Shown here: in pieces, positions 1 to 7,035 of the stretch
How positions within the stretch are numbered: position 1 is the first letter of the stretch
Layout of the letters: each line of letters starts with the position of its first letter
Virus record (IMG/VR): IMGVR_UViG_3300035179_000042
Location: 1-33,493 of that record
DNA: 33,493 nucleotides
Reading direction: 5' to 3' (one strand)
Source: a virus
Notes under the pieces: generated by a model
Database searches by the model: none
The model's input: the letters and a program-made list of their open reading frames with translations, nothing else
What the model was told of the DNA's origin: nothing
Translations under genes and position numbers: made by a program

Positions 1-73
1 GTCGCTCGTCCGCAGTCTCTTTATGGCCAAGGAGGACCCGCAAAATATATATAAGTAGATATATATTATCCAT
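1..73 (-). CDS. partial CDS, hydrophobic N-terminus, unknown
   Basis: An ATG at 73 lies two bases beyond the stop of the preceding gene and opens a frame that runs without a stop to the window edge. The 24 visible residues begin MDNIYLLIYILRVLLGHKE, a short hydrophobic stretch followed by charged residues. This could be a membrane-anchored or signal-like N-terminus. It is the last gene of the leftward tail module visible here. Only the fragment is seen, so function cannot be assigned. Confidence 0.45.
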   Translation of the reverse strand, partial: MDNIYLLIYILRVLLGHKETADER

Positions 74-75
74 AA

Positions 76-501
76 TTACCATTTACCTTCGGGGCAATGC
101 TCATCAGGCACTCTTGCCTTTGCCACAATCAGGCATTTGCATATCGAGCACCATAGCATCCTGCTAATTGTATATTTCTTATCGCATAATAGGCAAATCT
201 GAATTCTCTTTTGTGCCAGCTCTTTTTCTCTGCCCAATAGAAGGTTACCGTATCCGGTCGCTATGTTCCTGCCCTTGTGCAGCAGCTTCCTCGCCTTGCC
301 ACAGCAGCCGCTCTGCTTGGCCGTTGCCTTTGTTGGGTCTATGACTTTCTTGTTCGGCTGGATTATTCTCTGCTCTTCCCTGCCGTCAATCCAGCAGCCG
401 AACAGACAGCACCACACCTGCCTGCCACTGACGTGCTTGCAGGTTTTGCACTCAGCAGTCTGCTCGGCAGTGAATTCGGGTTTTGATATTCGATTGCACA
501 T
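76..501 (-). CDS. Cys-rich small protein, putative zinc-binding
   Basis: The product is 141 residues from an ATG at 501 that overlaps the upstream stop as TAATG; an upstream in-frame TTG at 510 is less likely. It has 14 cysteines, many in CxxC pairs (ECKTC near the N-terminus, ICLLC and WCSICKC near the C-terminus), plus two CC doublets. This suggests one or two zinc ribbons or knuckles. The central part is basic (KARKLLHKGR). It sits at the distal end of the tail module next to another Cys-rich gene, so it may be a virion or assembly protein. I do not recognise a named family. Confidence 0.6.
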   Translation of the reverse strand: MCNRISKPEFTAEQTAECKTCKHVSGRQVWCCLFGCWIDGREEQRIIQPNKKVIDPTKATAKQSGCCGKARKLLHKGRNIATGYGNLLLGREKELAQKRIQICLLCDKKYTISRMLWCSICKCLIVAKARVPDEHCPEGKW

Positions 502-1280
502 TAAGGACAACCCTCTGGATGCGAACCCTCACATACCCAAGCAATACCTTCTATTCCACCTATCCGAGAGGCGTTCCAGGGCGGACTCCAATAACAGTAA
601 ATCTGATTTGATACTGCGTTTTCTTCTTTAATCCCCACACAGAATTGGAAAGTGGCATTTCCACTGTAGCGAAATCCGAGAATCCACCCAAGAGGAAGGG
701 AAATGTCATGAAAGTAGCTATGTATTACTACGCTTGAATCACTCAATTTTTTTACTTCAATAAGTCTTTCAGGAAATTCTGCAGTGAAATAAGGGTCGTA
801 TGTGCAATCTCCCCAATTCCAATAAGACCAATTCCCGAAATTTCCGGACGGTTCGTATAATTGCCATCTGCAGGAATCATCTGGGTCTTGAGTGAGAATA
901 AAAGTCCCATTCACGTTTATTACATTAGTCTTATAACCGTTATACGCACTGGGGCAACAAGGCATAGGTACGACGCCCGTGATAACTAAAGTGATATACT
1001 TTGGAACTTTTCCTACCTCACAATAACTACAATCATTACCATATTCTTTACAACAATCCGTTGGAATCTCGACCTGAAACTTGCCGGTGGTAAAATTCAC
1101 ACAGCCATAAAAGGTATCATTGCAAGCAGGGTCATCAGCGCCGGAAAGCGTGAGGGCGACCTGTCCTGCGTGGTCGCCCGTGAAAACAATGCAGGCGGAC
1201 TGTGCAAGGCACGTCTCAAGATTCTCAAAGGTTATCGTGCCGGCAGGAAAGGCAACACAACCATATACAGTTATGGACAT
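501..1280 (-). CDS. Cys-rich beta-type protein, putative distal tail or fibre component
   Basis: The product has 259 residues with 17 cysteines spread along its length, including two CC doublets and a CSYC, and is rich in aromatic residues and glycine (GNWSYWNWGDC). There are no obvious membrane segments. The composition suggests a disulfide- or metal-stabilised beta protein. Its ATG follows the upstream stop directly (TAAATG), and its own stop overlaps the next start, so it is part of a coupled distal tail cassette. The position after the tape measure and the 311-aa gene fits a virion tip, fibre or accessory role. That role is inferred from position only. Confidence 0.65.
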   Translation of the reverse strand: MSITVYGCVAFPAGTITFENLETCLAQSACIVFTGDHAGQVALTLSGADDPACNDTFYGCVNFTTGKFQVEIPTDCCKEYGNDCSYCEVGKVPKYITLVITGVVPMPCCPSAYNGYKTNVINVNGTFILTQDPDDSCRWQLYEPSGNFGNWSYWNWGDCTYDPYFTAEFPERLIEVKKLSDSSVVIHSYFHDISLPLGWILGFRYSGNATFQFCVGIKEENAVSNQIYCYWSPPWNASRIGGIEGIAWVCEGSHPEGCP

Positions 1281-1664
1281 TTATGCACACACGGAAACTT
1301 TCTGGAATCCCCAGAGACATCGCCATTTGTCATTATGTTTGAAAACTACAATATCTTGGTCATTGGCAAGATGAGGCCAAGCACTATTAAGATTTCCCCC
1401 GCCGCAAATATCGCAATATACGGTCACGCCCGCCTCATTGCCGGATGTTATCTCTACATCTTTGGAGTCAAGCAGGTTGCAGACGATAGTCGCAGCCGCA
1501 CCTGCTGCCGCCGTAGTCCTCGCCCTGCGAATTTCCGTTCCTTCTCCAAACCCAATCCTTCTCCGCCGATGCTTGGTGAGCGGGTTCTTATGATGCTGCC
1601 ACCACCGAAGCATATCGACCAAAGATTGATGAAAACTTGGCGTTAGATAATAACCTCTTTGCAT
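1281..1664 (-). CDS. hypothetical protein of the distal tail cassette
   Basis: The product is 127 residues. The N-terminal third is basic (KHRRRRIGFGEG). The middle is alanine-rich (RTTAAAGAAATIVC). The C-terminal half looks like a small beta domain with YCDICGGGN and WRCLWGFQKVSVCA. Its ATG is 2 bases past the upstream stop with a GGGAG upstream, and its stop abuts the next start. A short hydrophilic N-terminus joined to a repeated beta domain is common in phage structural proteins. No specific function can be read. Confidence 0.6.
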   Translation of the reverse strand: MQRGYYLTPSFHQSLVDMLRWWQHHKNPLTKHRRRRIGFGEGTEIRRARTTAAAGAAATIVCNLLDSKDVEITSGNEAGVTVYCDICGGGNLNSAWPHLANDQDIVVFKHNDKWRCLWGFQKVSVCA

Positions 1665-1666
1665 TT

Positions 1667-2161
1667 TTACTGAGGCTTCTCCCTGACAATGCAGTTTGCA
1701 AACAGGCCTTTGCCGAGCGTTCCGGTTCCCGCATTCACAGTTACTACAACCTCAAGCATGTCCCCGTCTGCCAGTCCGCTTGTGCTGATAGTTCCCGCTT
1801 CCGGCAATCTGATTGTATTGGAGCTGTCAAGACCTATGGGGGCAGACAAAACAGAAACTCCGTTCTTTTTGAGGTCAACCGTTATCGTGGCATTGCCAAT
1901 GCAGATTACGACCGAGCCGGCTTCAAAGGCTATAATTTCGGCAGTTACACCCCAGCAAGTATGTATCGACCAGGAGCCTGCCGCCGCCAGTGTTGCGCTT
2001 TCCTGCGCATAATGCTTGTTCATTTGATGGCGCATCTTGGTTGCTAAAATGTCCGCGCCCGCGGCAACTGCACCATCATCTACCGTTCCATCCGGTATGG
2101 TCATTGTCAAAGCGCCAAAATCACCATAAATAAACATATCGCCTTCAAATCTACTTGCCAT
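1667..2161 (-). CDS. putative virion protein, beta-rich
   Basis: The product is 164 residues starting MASRFEGDMF, with a clear AGGAG about 8 bases upstream. The N-terminal 45 residues include a segment of the type TVDDGAVAAGADILATKMRHQ, which looks like a virion-anchoring helix. The rest alternates hydrophobic and polar residues with many Gly, Thr and Val, typical of a beta-sandwich (LADGDMLEVVVTVNAGTGTLG). It is encoded between the 311-aa gene and the Cys-rich genes. A structural role such as a head or tail surface protein is likely; the exact role is unknown. Confidence 0.6.
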   Translation of the reverse strand: MASRFEGDMFIYGDFGALTMTIPDGTVDDGAVAAGADILATKMRHQMNKHYAQESATLAAAGSWSIHTCWGVTAEIIAFEAGSVVICIGNATITVDLKKNGVSVLSAPIGLDSSNTIRLPEAGTISTSGLADGDMLEVVVTVNAGTGTLGKGLFANCIVREKPQ

Positions 2162-2171
2162 TTTTTATCTC

Positions 2172-3107
2172 CTAAACATTAAATCCTAAAGCCGAAAAAG
2201 GCCGAGACCGTAAATTCTGAAAAATCAGAAAATAACATACGCCGTCCCGTTTTTGCTTGTCCGTTAAGGCGTGACCTGCCCCATCGAGAGGCCAGGGTTC
2301 GCTTGGCCTTTCGCCATTGATTTTTATATTTTCATATTTCGGCACTTCAGCTGAACCCGTGTTTTGAATATATCCTGCATCGTATAAGCTCAACAGCCAT
2401 TTTTCATATAGCTTTGTTTGTTCATTCCACCATCCGTATCTGAATTGAAATTCATAGTTTACAAGATGATAAAATAATCCTGCCGCCCTCGCCCACCGGC
2501 CACCAAAATTATTGATTTTTGCCACACCAGGCTCAAATATCAAACCGAGAATCTTAAAATTATCGCTGTTTGTGCAATTTATATATTGTGCAGCGAAAAT
2601 TGGGTCATAAAATGACTGGGGACGGGTGATTCGCAAAATCGAATCGGCAACTGGCATTGTTATCGCCGGGTCAAAAGATTCCTTCGCGGAATTCACAATA
2701 GGTTTGCCATTGACATCCTTGTCAATCTGCTGTTCTCTTTCGGCAAATGACCAGTCCACCTCCCAGGGCTGGTCCAAGGGACTTATTGTCGGATCATAAT
2801 TCGTCTCACGTTTTTGTAGAGGGATAGTTGCATAATAAACATAGACTTCAAAAAGAAAAGGTCCCACCGCTTTCGGTTCTATATTTCGGACAAAAAGCCA
2901 GGGCTTATAAGGATGAGGTTCCCAGGGAGAAGGTATTTTTGTCGTCCCATCATTTGCGGTCTGAGCCAAAAAGGGCCGGTTAATAGGATTGGCCGATTCG
3001 CCAACATTGTCGAACAGCACTGTAAATTTACGGGGGGCAGTTGCTTCTTCTGGCCCTAAATTTGCCGCCAATTCCCGCCAGTCCTCTTTTACGCTCAATA
3101 CCGCCAT
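2172..3107 (-). CDS. putative distal tail or baseplate protein
   Basis: The product is 311 residues with no signal peptide, membrane helix or Cys cluster. It is rich in aromatic residues and proline (WEPHPYKPWLFVRNIEP; FYHLVNYEFQFRYGWW). It begins 12 bases after the tape-measure stop, the position usually occupied by the distal tail protein or tail-tip genes in siphoviruses. I do not recognise the family, so the call rests on gene order and length. It may play the Dit or tail-hub role, or may be an unrelated tip protein. Confidence 0.6.
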   Translation of the reverse strand: MAVLSVKEDWRELAANLGPEEATAPRKFTVLFDNVGESANPINRPFLAQTANDGTTKIPSPWEPHPYKPWLFVRNIEPKAVGPFLFEVYVYYATIPLQKRETNYDPTISPLDQPWEVDWSFAEREQQIDKDVNGKPIVNSAKESFDPAITMPVADSILRITRPQSFYDPIFAAQYINCTNSDNFKILGLIFEPGVAKINNFGGRWARAAGLFYHLVNYEFQFRYGWWNEQTKLYEKWLLSLYDAGYIQNTGSAEVPKYENIKINGERPSEPWPLDGAGHALTDKQKRDGVCYFLIFQNLRSRPFSALGFNV

Positions 3108-3119
3108 ATTAAAATTCCG

Positions 3120-4616
3120 TCAAAATGTTTCACCAGCTGGTGCAAGCTGCAATGTTTCTTGTGTTCGAGAAGGTTCATGTTTTCTAAACAATTCGATTAG
3201 CTGATTCAGAAGCACCGTGTGCTGCTTTGTATTCTCCGCCGTTTGCTTTTCATAAGAAATGCCGGAGACCGGCCAGCGCGTAAGTCCCTGTCTTTCACGC
3301 GGAGACACTCCTCCCGTTTGCATCCGTATCGAATCCTCAATCCCCTTAAGGTCCTCCACTATGTTTTCAAACTGGCCCATCACATATCCCTCGACGCCTT
3401 TTTGCCGAAGCCCGTAAGCCGCTTTCTGCCATTCGGTCATTCCTTTTGTTGCAAGCTCGTCCCGCAACCGCAAAACTGCGTCCTTGAGTTCTTGTTGTCC
3501 CTCCAGATACTCCTTCTGCCTTATCGGGGCCAAGGCTTCTCGGGCAAACGATGTCGAGACACCATAAGCCAGCATTCGCTTTGTCAGTATCTCTTCTTCA
3601 GTCAGGCCAAAATTCCTGACTGCATCAGTTGCATCTTCAATCGTCCCGGTTATTTTTTCCCACATTGACGCGTATTTTTCGGCGCCTGGTGTCGGTTCAA
3701 ACATCATTTCATGTGTCATTGTCTTTTCGCGCTCCCAAATTTCGGCCCAGTATTCTTGGGAAGCCGCAAATCCTTCTTGAAGTTTTAAGCGACTTTCTTC
3801 CATCAAATCCAATTCATCCCACCGTTTTACTATGTCAGGAACATTCGGCTCGCGGACAAACTGGTTGAGAAAATCTGCCCGTGCTTTTAAGAATTCCGCC
3901 ATAACCTCAAGATTTGTTGTAAGCTCACCTATAATCGGTTTAGTAATAGAGCTTATTACTTCCCCCGTTGCCTCGTGAAATTCATGCCACGCTAATCCTA
4001 ATCTGTGGGTGCTTCCTATTTGGACCTCTATTGCCTCTGTTGCTACCCTAAAACCACGTTCTCCGGCTTCTATAACTTTGTTGTAAAGTTCCTGCTCTGT
4101 TTTACAGTCTTTGATGTCTATGCCCAGTCTTTTTAAGCCCGTGCTGATTCCCACCGCTCCCTTTGAAACCAAACGCATCGCCATTTCCAAATCTACTTTG
4201 AAACCTTTCGATAGGCCGATGGCGGCGATTGTGGCCTTTTTTAATGCTTCATCTTCAAGTTTGCCTATTGTCGCCCCCAATACCATCACTTCCAGAATTT
4301 CGTGGCCTATTATGCCGGTGCTGCGCTGCATTTCTGTTGTAAAATCAATCATGTCTTTTTTGGTTTTATCATCTACCGGCCCCAACGTCCGAAGGGCGGA
4401 AGTAAGATGCTGAACTGCTATTCCCTGCTCTTCCCATGTCTTAATTGATTCGCCGACAAACCTCATTATGGCACGCGCGCTGAAATAAACCCCAATTGCA
4501 CTGGCGGCTTTCCTTAAAATTGATTCCATCGAAAGTGCCGATTGGCCTACTTTGCTGAACTGTCTGCTGACCTCGTCCCTTCCCTTTATGAGAATGTCAA
4601 CTACGTGCCTTGCCAT
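3120..4616 (-). CDS. tail tape measure protein
   Basis: The product has 498 residues. The N-terminus MARHVVDILIKGRDEVSRQF, followed by an Ala/Gly-rich helical segment (ESILRKAASAIGVYFSARAIMRFVGESI), is characteristic of tape-measure proteins. The remainder is long, charged and alpha-helical with little aromatic content. It sits directly after the G/GT-type chaperone genes and before distal tail genes, the usual siphovirus order. Tape-measure length sets tail length: at about 0.15 nm per residue, 498 residues predict a tail near 75 nm, which is short. No peptidase or lysozyme domain is evident. The start is preceded by AGGAT. Confidence 0.85.
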   Translation of the reverse strand: MARHVVDILIKGRDEVSRQFSKVGQSALSMESILRKAASAIGVYFSARAIMRFVGESIKTWEEQGIAVQHLTSALRTLGPVDDKTKKDMIDFTTEMQRSTGIIGHEILEVMVLGATIGKLEDEALKKATIAAIGLSKGFKVDLEMAMRLVSKGAVGISTGLKRLGIDIKDCKTEQELYNKVIEAGERGFRVATEAIEVQIGSTHRLGLAWHEFHEATGEVISSITKPIIGELTTNLEVMAEFLKARADFLNQFVREPNVPDIVKRWDELDLMEESRLKLQEGFAASQEYWAEIWEREKTMTHEMMFEPTPGAEKYASMWEKITGTIEDATDAVRNFGLTEEEILTKRMLAYGVSTSFAREALAPIRQKEYLEGQQELKDAVLRLRDELATKGMTEWQKAAYGLRQKGVEGYVMGQFENIVEDLKGIEDSIRMQTGGVSPRERQGLTRWPVSGISYEKQTAENTKQHTVLLNQLIELFRKHEPSRTQETLQLAPAGETF

Positions 4617-4619
4617 ATC

Positions 4620-5344
4620 CTATCCGATTATTCCCAGCTTCTTTTTCAAAATCGCCTCTATGCGAAAAATGAAACGGCAAGATTCTATAAAAATGTTCGC
4701 CTGGTCGAGCACCCCGCCGGCCACAGGTGGCAGTCCTTTTTCGTAAAGTTCCGCAAGCTCAATCGTCCGTAGCACATCGGGCGTCAAAATCTCCAGCGGG
4801 CATTGTGTCAATTCCCATTTGCCCGTTTGCTTGCAATCATTGCATCCTTCTTCGCTTCCGTTGCAGGACAGGCAATCTGTTTGTATCGATTCCGTTTCCG
4901 TTATCCTGTCGGTGCATTTTTCCTGGCCTTTGCACCCTTTGCAGATTTCCCCATATTGGATTTCGAGGGCCCATCTGATTTTTTTTTATCAGCAGGTGAA
5001 AGGATTTGCTCATTAAGCACCTTCCAGGCAAGCTCTGTGGCTTCCCTGAATCCCATAATCTCATACAGCTGTTCTGAGGCAAAAGCTATTGATTCTCCGC
5101 TCCTGTCAAAAACATTTCTCCAGCCGACAAGTCCCATTGTGGCGGCCTTGAAACTCTCCTCGATGACATCCTTGCTTTTGCGCTTGGGGTCCTTTTCTTT
5201 TTTCTCAAGCAAATTAGTCAGCTCAATCTGCTCAAGGCCTGTCAGATAGTGATAGATGAAAACCGGCCTTTCGCCTTCCGGCAGCTCATTGTCGCTTTCA
5301 AGGACGATTTCAAATAGCGCTTTTGGATTCGTTGCGAGCGGCAT
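4620..5344 (-). CDS. tail assembly chaperone GT fusion made by -1 frameshift
   Basis: This is the predicted long product of the G-type gene. After codon 122 (…ADKKK) in a run of nine A (minus strand, 4987-4979), a -1 shift leads into a frame open from ATC at 4979 to a TAG at 4620. The total is about 241 residues. The 119-residue T part starts with a Cys cluster (ICKGC, QEKC, DCLSC, GCNDC), then an acidic, helical tail domain (ILTPDVLRTIELAELYEKGL). The T part has no strong start of its own: only a TTG at 4811, well inside the open frame. In lambda, gpG and gpGT chaperone the tape measure; both the shift and the position before the tape measure match that model. Confidence 0.75.
4901..5344 (-). 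CDS. tail assembly chaperone, G-like
   Basis: The product is 147 residues starting MPLATNPKALFEIVLES, with AAGGATG about 8 bases upstream. It is acidic and helical and contains a chaperone-like segment (IYHYLTGLEQIELTNLLEKKEKD). The last 25 residues after the A9 run are low-complexity and basic (KSAKGAKARKNA), which is typical of the unshifted tail of a G-type product. It lies between the tail tube gene and the tape measure. It overlaps the end of the upstream 65-aa gene by 35 bases. It is predicted to be the abundant product, with the GT fusion as the minor one. Confidence 0.78.
   Translation of the reverse strand: MPLATNPKALFEIVLESDNELPEGERPVFIYHYLTGLEQIELTNLLEKKEKDPKRKSKDVIEESFKAATMGLVGWRNVFDRSGESIAFASEQLYEIMGFREATELAWKVLNEQILSPADKKKSDGPSKSNMGKSAKGAKARKNAPTG
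4979..4987 (-). promoter_or_regulatory. programmed -1 ribosomal frameshift site
   Basis: Nine consecutive A residues on the coding strand read GAT AAA AAA AAA TCA in the zero frame, giving a canonical A AAA AAA slippery heptamer. The -1 frame has a TAA just upstream of the run and is then open for 120 codons including its stop. I see no convincing downstream stem-loop; a GGGCCC lies about 6 bases downstream. Position in a tail chaperone gene strongly supports function. Confidence 0.75.
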
Positions 5345-5507
5345 TTATGACATCCTTTCCTTTTGTAAAAGTATCAAGAGATTGCAGATAGAATTCCTGC
5401 GTCTGCGGGTCCAGCGAATTCCAGAGCGACATAATCTGCTCATCGGTCGCGTTTTCAAGCCCGCCTCGGTTTCTGCAAATCGCCTTTCGAATAATTCCTG
5501 CATCCAT
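5310..5507 (-). CDS. small hypothetical protein of tail module
   Basis: The product is 65 residues starting MDAGIIRKAICRNRGGLENA, with AAAGGCGG just upstream of the ATG. It includes a helical segment DEQIMSLWNSLDPQTQEFYL. It lies between the tail tube gene and the G-like chaperone, and its end overlaps the chaperone start by 35 bases. Small proteins at this position are common in siphoviruses, but I do not recognise this one. The competing frame at 5345-5530 has an Arg-rich, unnatural composition and is rejected. Confidence 0.55.
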   Translation of the reverse strand: MDAGIIRKAICRNRGGLENATDEQIMSLWNSLDPQTQEFYLQSLDTFTKGKDVINAARNESKSAI

Positions 5508-5516
5508 AACCGCCTT

Positions 5517-6485
5517 TTATGTAATGGCAATCTTTACGGCATCATCCGTTCCTATGACCGCGTTGCTCTGCATGCACTGCGCCGTTATCTCATCAACCAT
5601 AATGCCTTCACGATCGCCATCGTCGATTGACCGGTATTGGACTTTAGGCAAAGTGAAGGTTATCACCTTGCCCGTGCCCGTGCCCAGGACAATTGATATT
5701 GCCGCCGGAGTTCCTGCGAGCCACATATTATAGGCGGCCCCATAAGTGTCGCTCCCGACAAGCTCGGCCTCAAGGTCGAAGGTTATCACAGGGTCAATGT
5801 CCGTGATGACTGCGTAGGCCATTCCGCTTGCCGCGTTGACATCTGCGCGGGGCACGACCTTGCAGCCCATATTGAGACTGAACTTGCTGATTTTCCGAGC
5901 CACTTCACCGGTAGCACCTAATTTGAATTGTCCGCCCGCCAGCAAGGGGGCTATGCTTGCATTCGGCGCCCAGGTGGCCGGCATAACGACATCCGCCGGC
6001 GTGGCGTAAATGCCAAGCATATCAAACTTACACATCACCCTTTTACCTACCTCTCCCTCAAATATGACATTGCCCATCGCACCGTAAAGACACTTCTGGA
6101 GGCCGTCTTGGTAAACGACAATGGTATTGGTCTTATGGTTCGCCGGAGACGAGGCCACCGTGTAAATATCGGTGGCTTTCAAAAAAGCGCAGGCCTGCAA
6201 AAGCGCCGCAATGCCAGGCTCCATCCTGCTTCCGGCGGCACCTCCGGTCCCTCGTAATTCCGCATCGCAGGTGAAATTTCCGAGGCGCCCTTCGATAATT
6301 CCTATGTTTTCCACGCCAAGCATTGTGCCGCTTCCTCCCCGGCTCTCAAAGGTCGAAGTCGGCTTTATCACGGGGTTAAATAATATCGTATCGACCTGTC
6401 CCGTCTCTTCGCGCGTTCCCGCAGGGTCCTCCACTGCGACCTTAGTGCATCTTTTCCGCGTCAATAACATTCCTTGTATCGCCAT
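5517..6485 (-). CDS. major tail tube protein
   Basis: The product has 322 residues from an ATG preceded by a strong AGGAG. It is Gly/Ala/Val-rich and beta-type throughout, with no Cys cluster. Features include an N-terminal region that would form tube-contact strands and a C-terminal segment IDDGDREGIMVDEITAQCMQS, like those closing tail tube domains (a lipocalin-like or tail-tube fold with final strands KVQYRSID … TAQCM). It is placed between the tail-terminator candidate and the chaperone genes, exactly where the tube gene lies in lambda-like and Mu-like siphoviral modules. It would polymerise around the tape measure to form the tail shaft. Confidence 0.75.
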   Translation of the reverse strand: MAIQGMLLTRKRCTKVAVEDPAGTREETGQVDTILFNPVIKPTSTFESRGGSGTMLGVENIGIIEGRLGNFTCDAELRGTGGAAGSRMEPGIAALLQACAFLKATDIYTVASSPANHKTNTIVVYQDGLQKCLYGAMGNVIFEGEVGKRVMCKFDMLGIYATPADVVMPATWAPNASIAPLLAGGQFKLGATGEVARKISKFSLNMGCKVVPRADVNAASGMAYAVITDIDPVITFDLEAELVGSDTYGAAYNMWLAGTPAAISIVLGTGTGKVITFTLPKVQYRSIDDGDREGIMVDEITAQCMQSNAVIGTDDAVKIAIT

Positions 6486-6514
6486 TGTTTATCTCCTTAA
6501 TCTTTTTTCAATTT

Positions 6515-7033
6515 CTAACTTAAACTGTAAGGGTTGCCATAAGGAAGCTCACATTCCACTATTACCCTGATTGCAACGCCGCTGAAACCCTCGCCCGTGT
6601 CAAACATAGTCGAACTTTCAATGTCCGTGTCCAGGGCATAACCGCCCCGCTTATAGTCCTCCTTCAGTTTTTTTTCTATATCGCACCGGACCTTGTTGCG
6701 CCGCGTATCGATGGAGTCGGTTGCGGCATCACTGTCGATTACCAGCGCCTCAATGATAAATGCGTGCTGCCGCCGCTGTTGTCCAACCTGCGTCAGTATT
6801 ATTTCCTCCGCCTCCTGGACAATCAAAACCTTGTTGTCCTCCGGTATGACATCGCGCCAGTCGTTCCGCTTCGGCCTCATTGCGACAAGGGTCTGATTAA
6901 AGCCGTTTTCGACCGTTATGGCGTTGATGGTGGCCAGGATATTCTCGGCGATATACTCGATTTTGGGGGCCGCCCCCAAATCGCCGGGAAGCGAAAAGTC
7001 CGTGTTCCAAAAGTATTGCGGAAAAAAAGCCAT
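6515..7033 (-). CDS. tail terminator-like protein
   Basis: The product is 172 residues with an alpha/beta pattern: an N-terminal helix (IEYIAENILATINAI), a central strand pair (KVLIVQEAEEIILTQ), a long helix (DTRRNKVRCDIEKKLKEDY) and C-terminal strands (SGVAIRVIVECEL). This layout resembles the lambda gpU or minor tail completion family, in which residue 140-165 strands close the sheet. The gene is directly upstream of the tail tube gene, the typical place for the terminator. The call is by architecture and position rather than by a signature motif. Confidence 0.55.
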   Translation of the reverse strand: MAFFPQYFWNTDFSLPGDLGAAPKIEYIAENILATINAITVENGFNQTLVAMRPKRNDWRDVIPEDNKVLIVQEAEEIILTQVGQQRRQHAFIIEALVIDSDAATDSIDTRRNKVRCDIEKKLKEDYKRGGYALDTDIESSTMFDTGEGFSGVAIRVIVECELPYGNPYSLS

Positions 7034-7035
7034 AG

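Noticed and set aside
1170-2047. Plus-strand frames opposite the distal tail genes
   Set aside because: They are antisense shadows of coupled minus-strand genes with good ribosome sites and no ribosome site or family pattern of their own.
4837-5082. Third minus-strand frame across the G/GT overlap
   Set aside because: It would need a +1 shift rather than -1, and its product is low quality and basic; the -1 frame has the coherent T part.
5345-5530. 61-codon frame overlapping the 65-aa gene
   Set aside because: Its product is Arg-rich with poor composition, while the other frame has a normal helical protein and a ribosome site.
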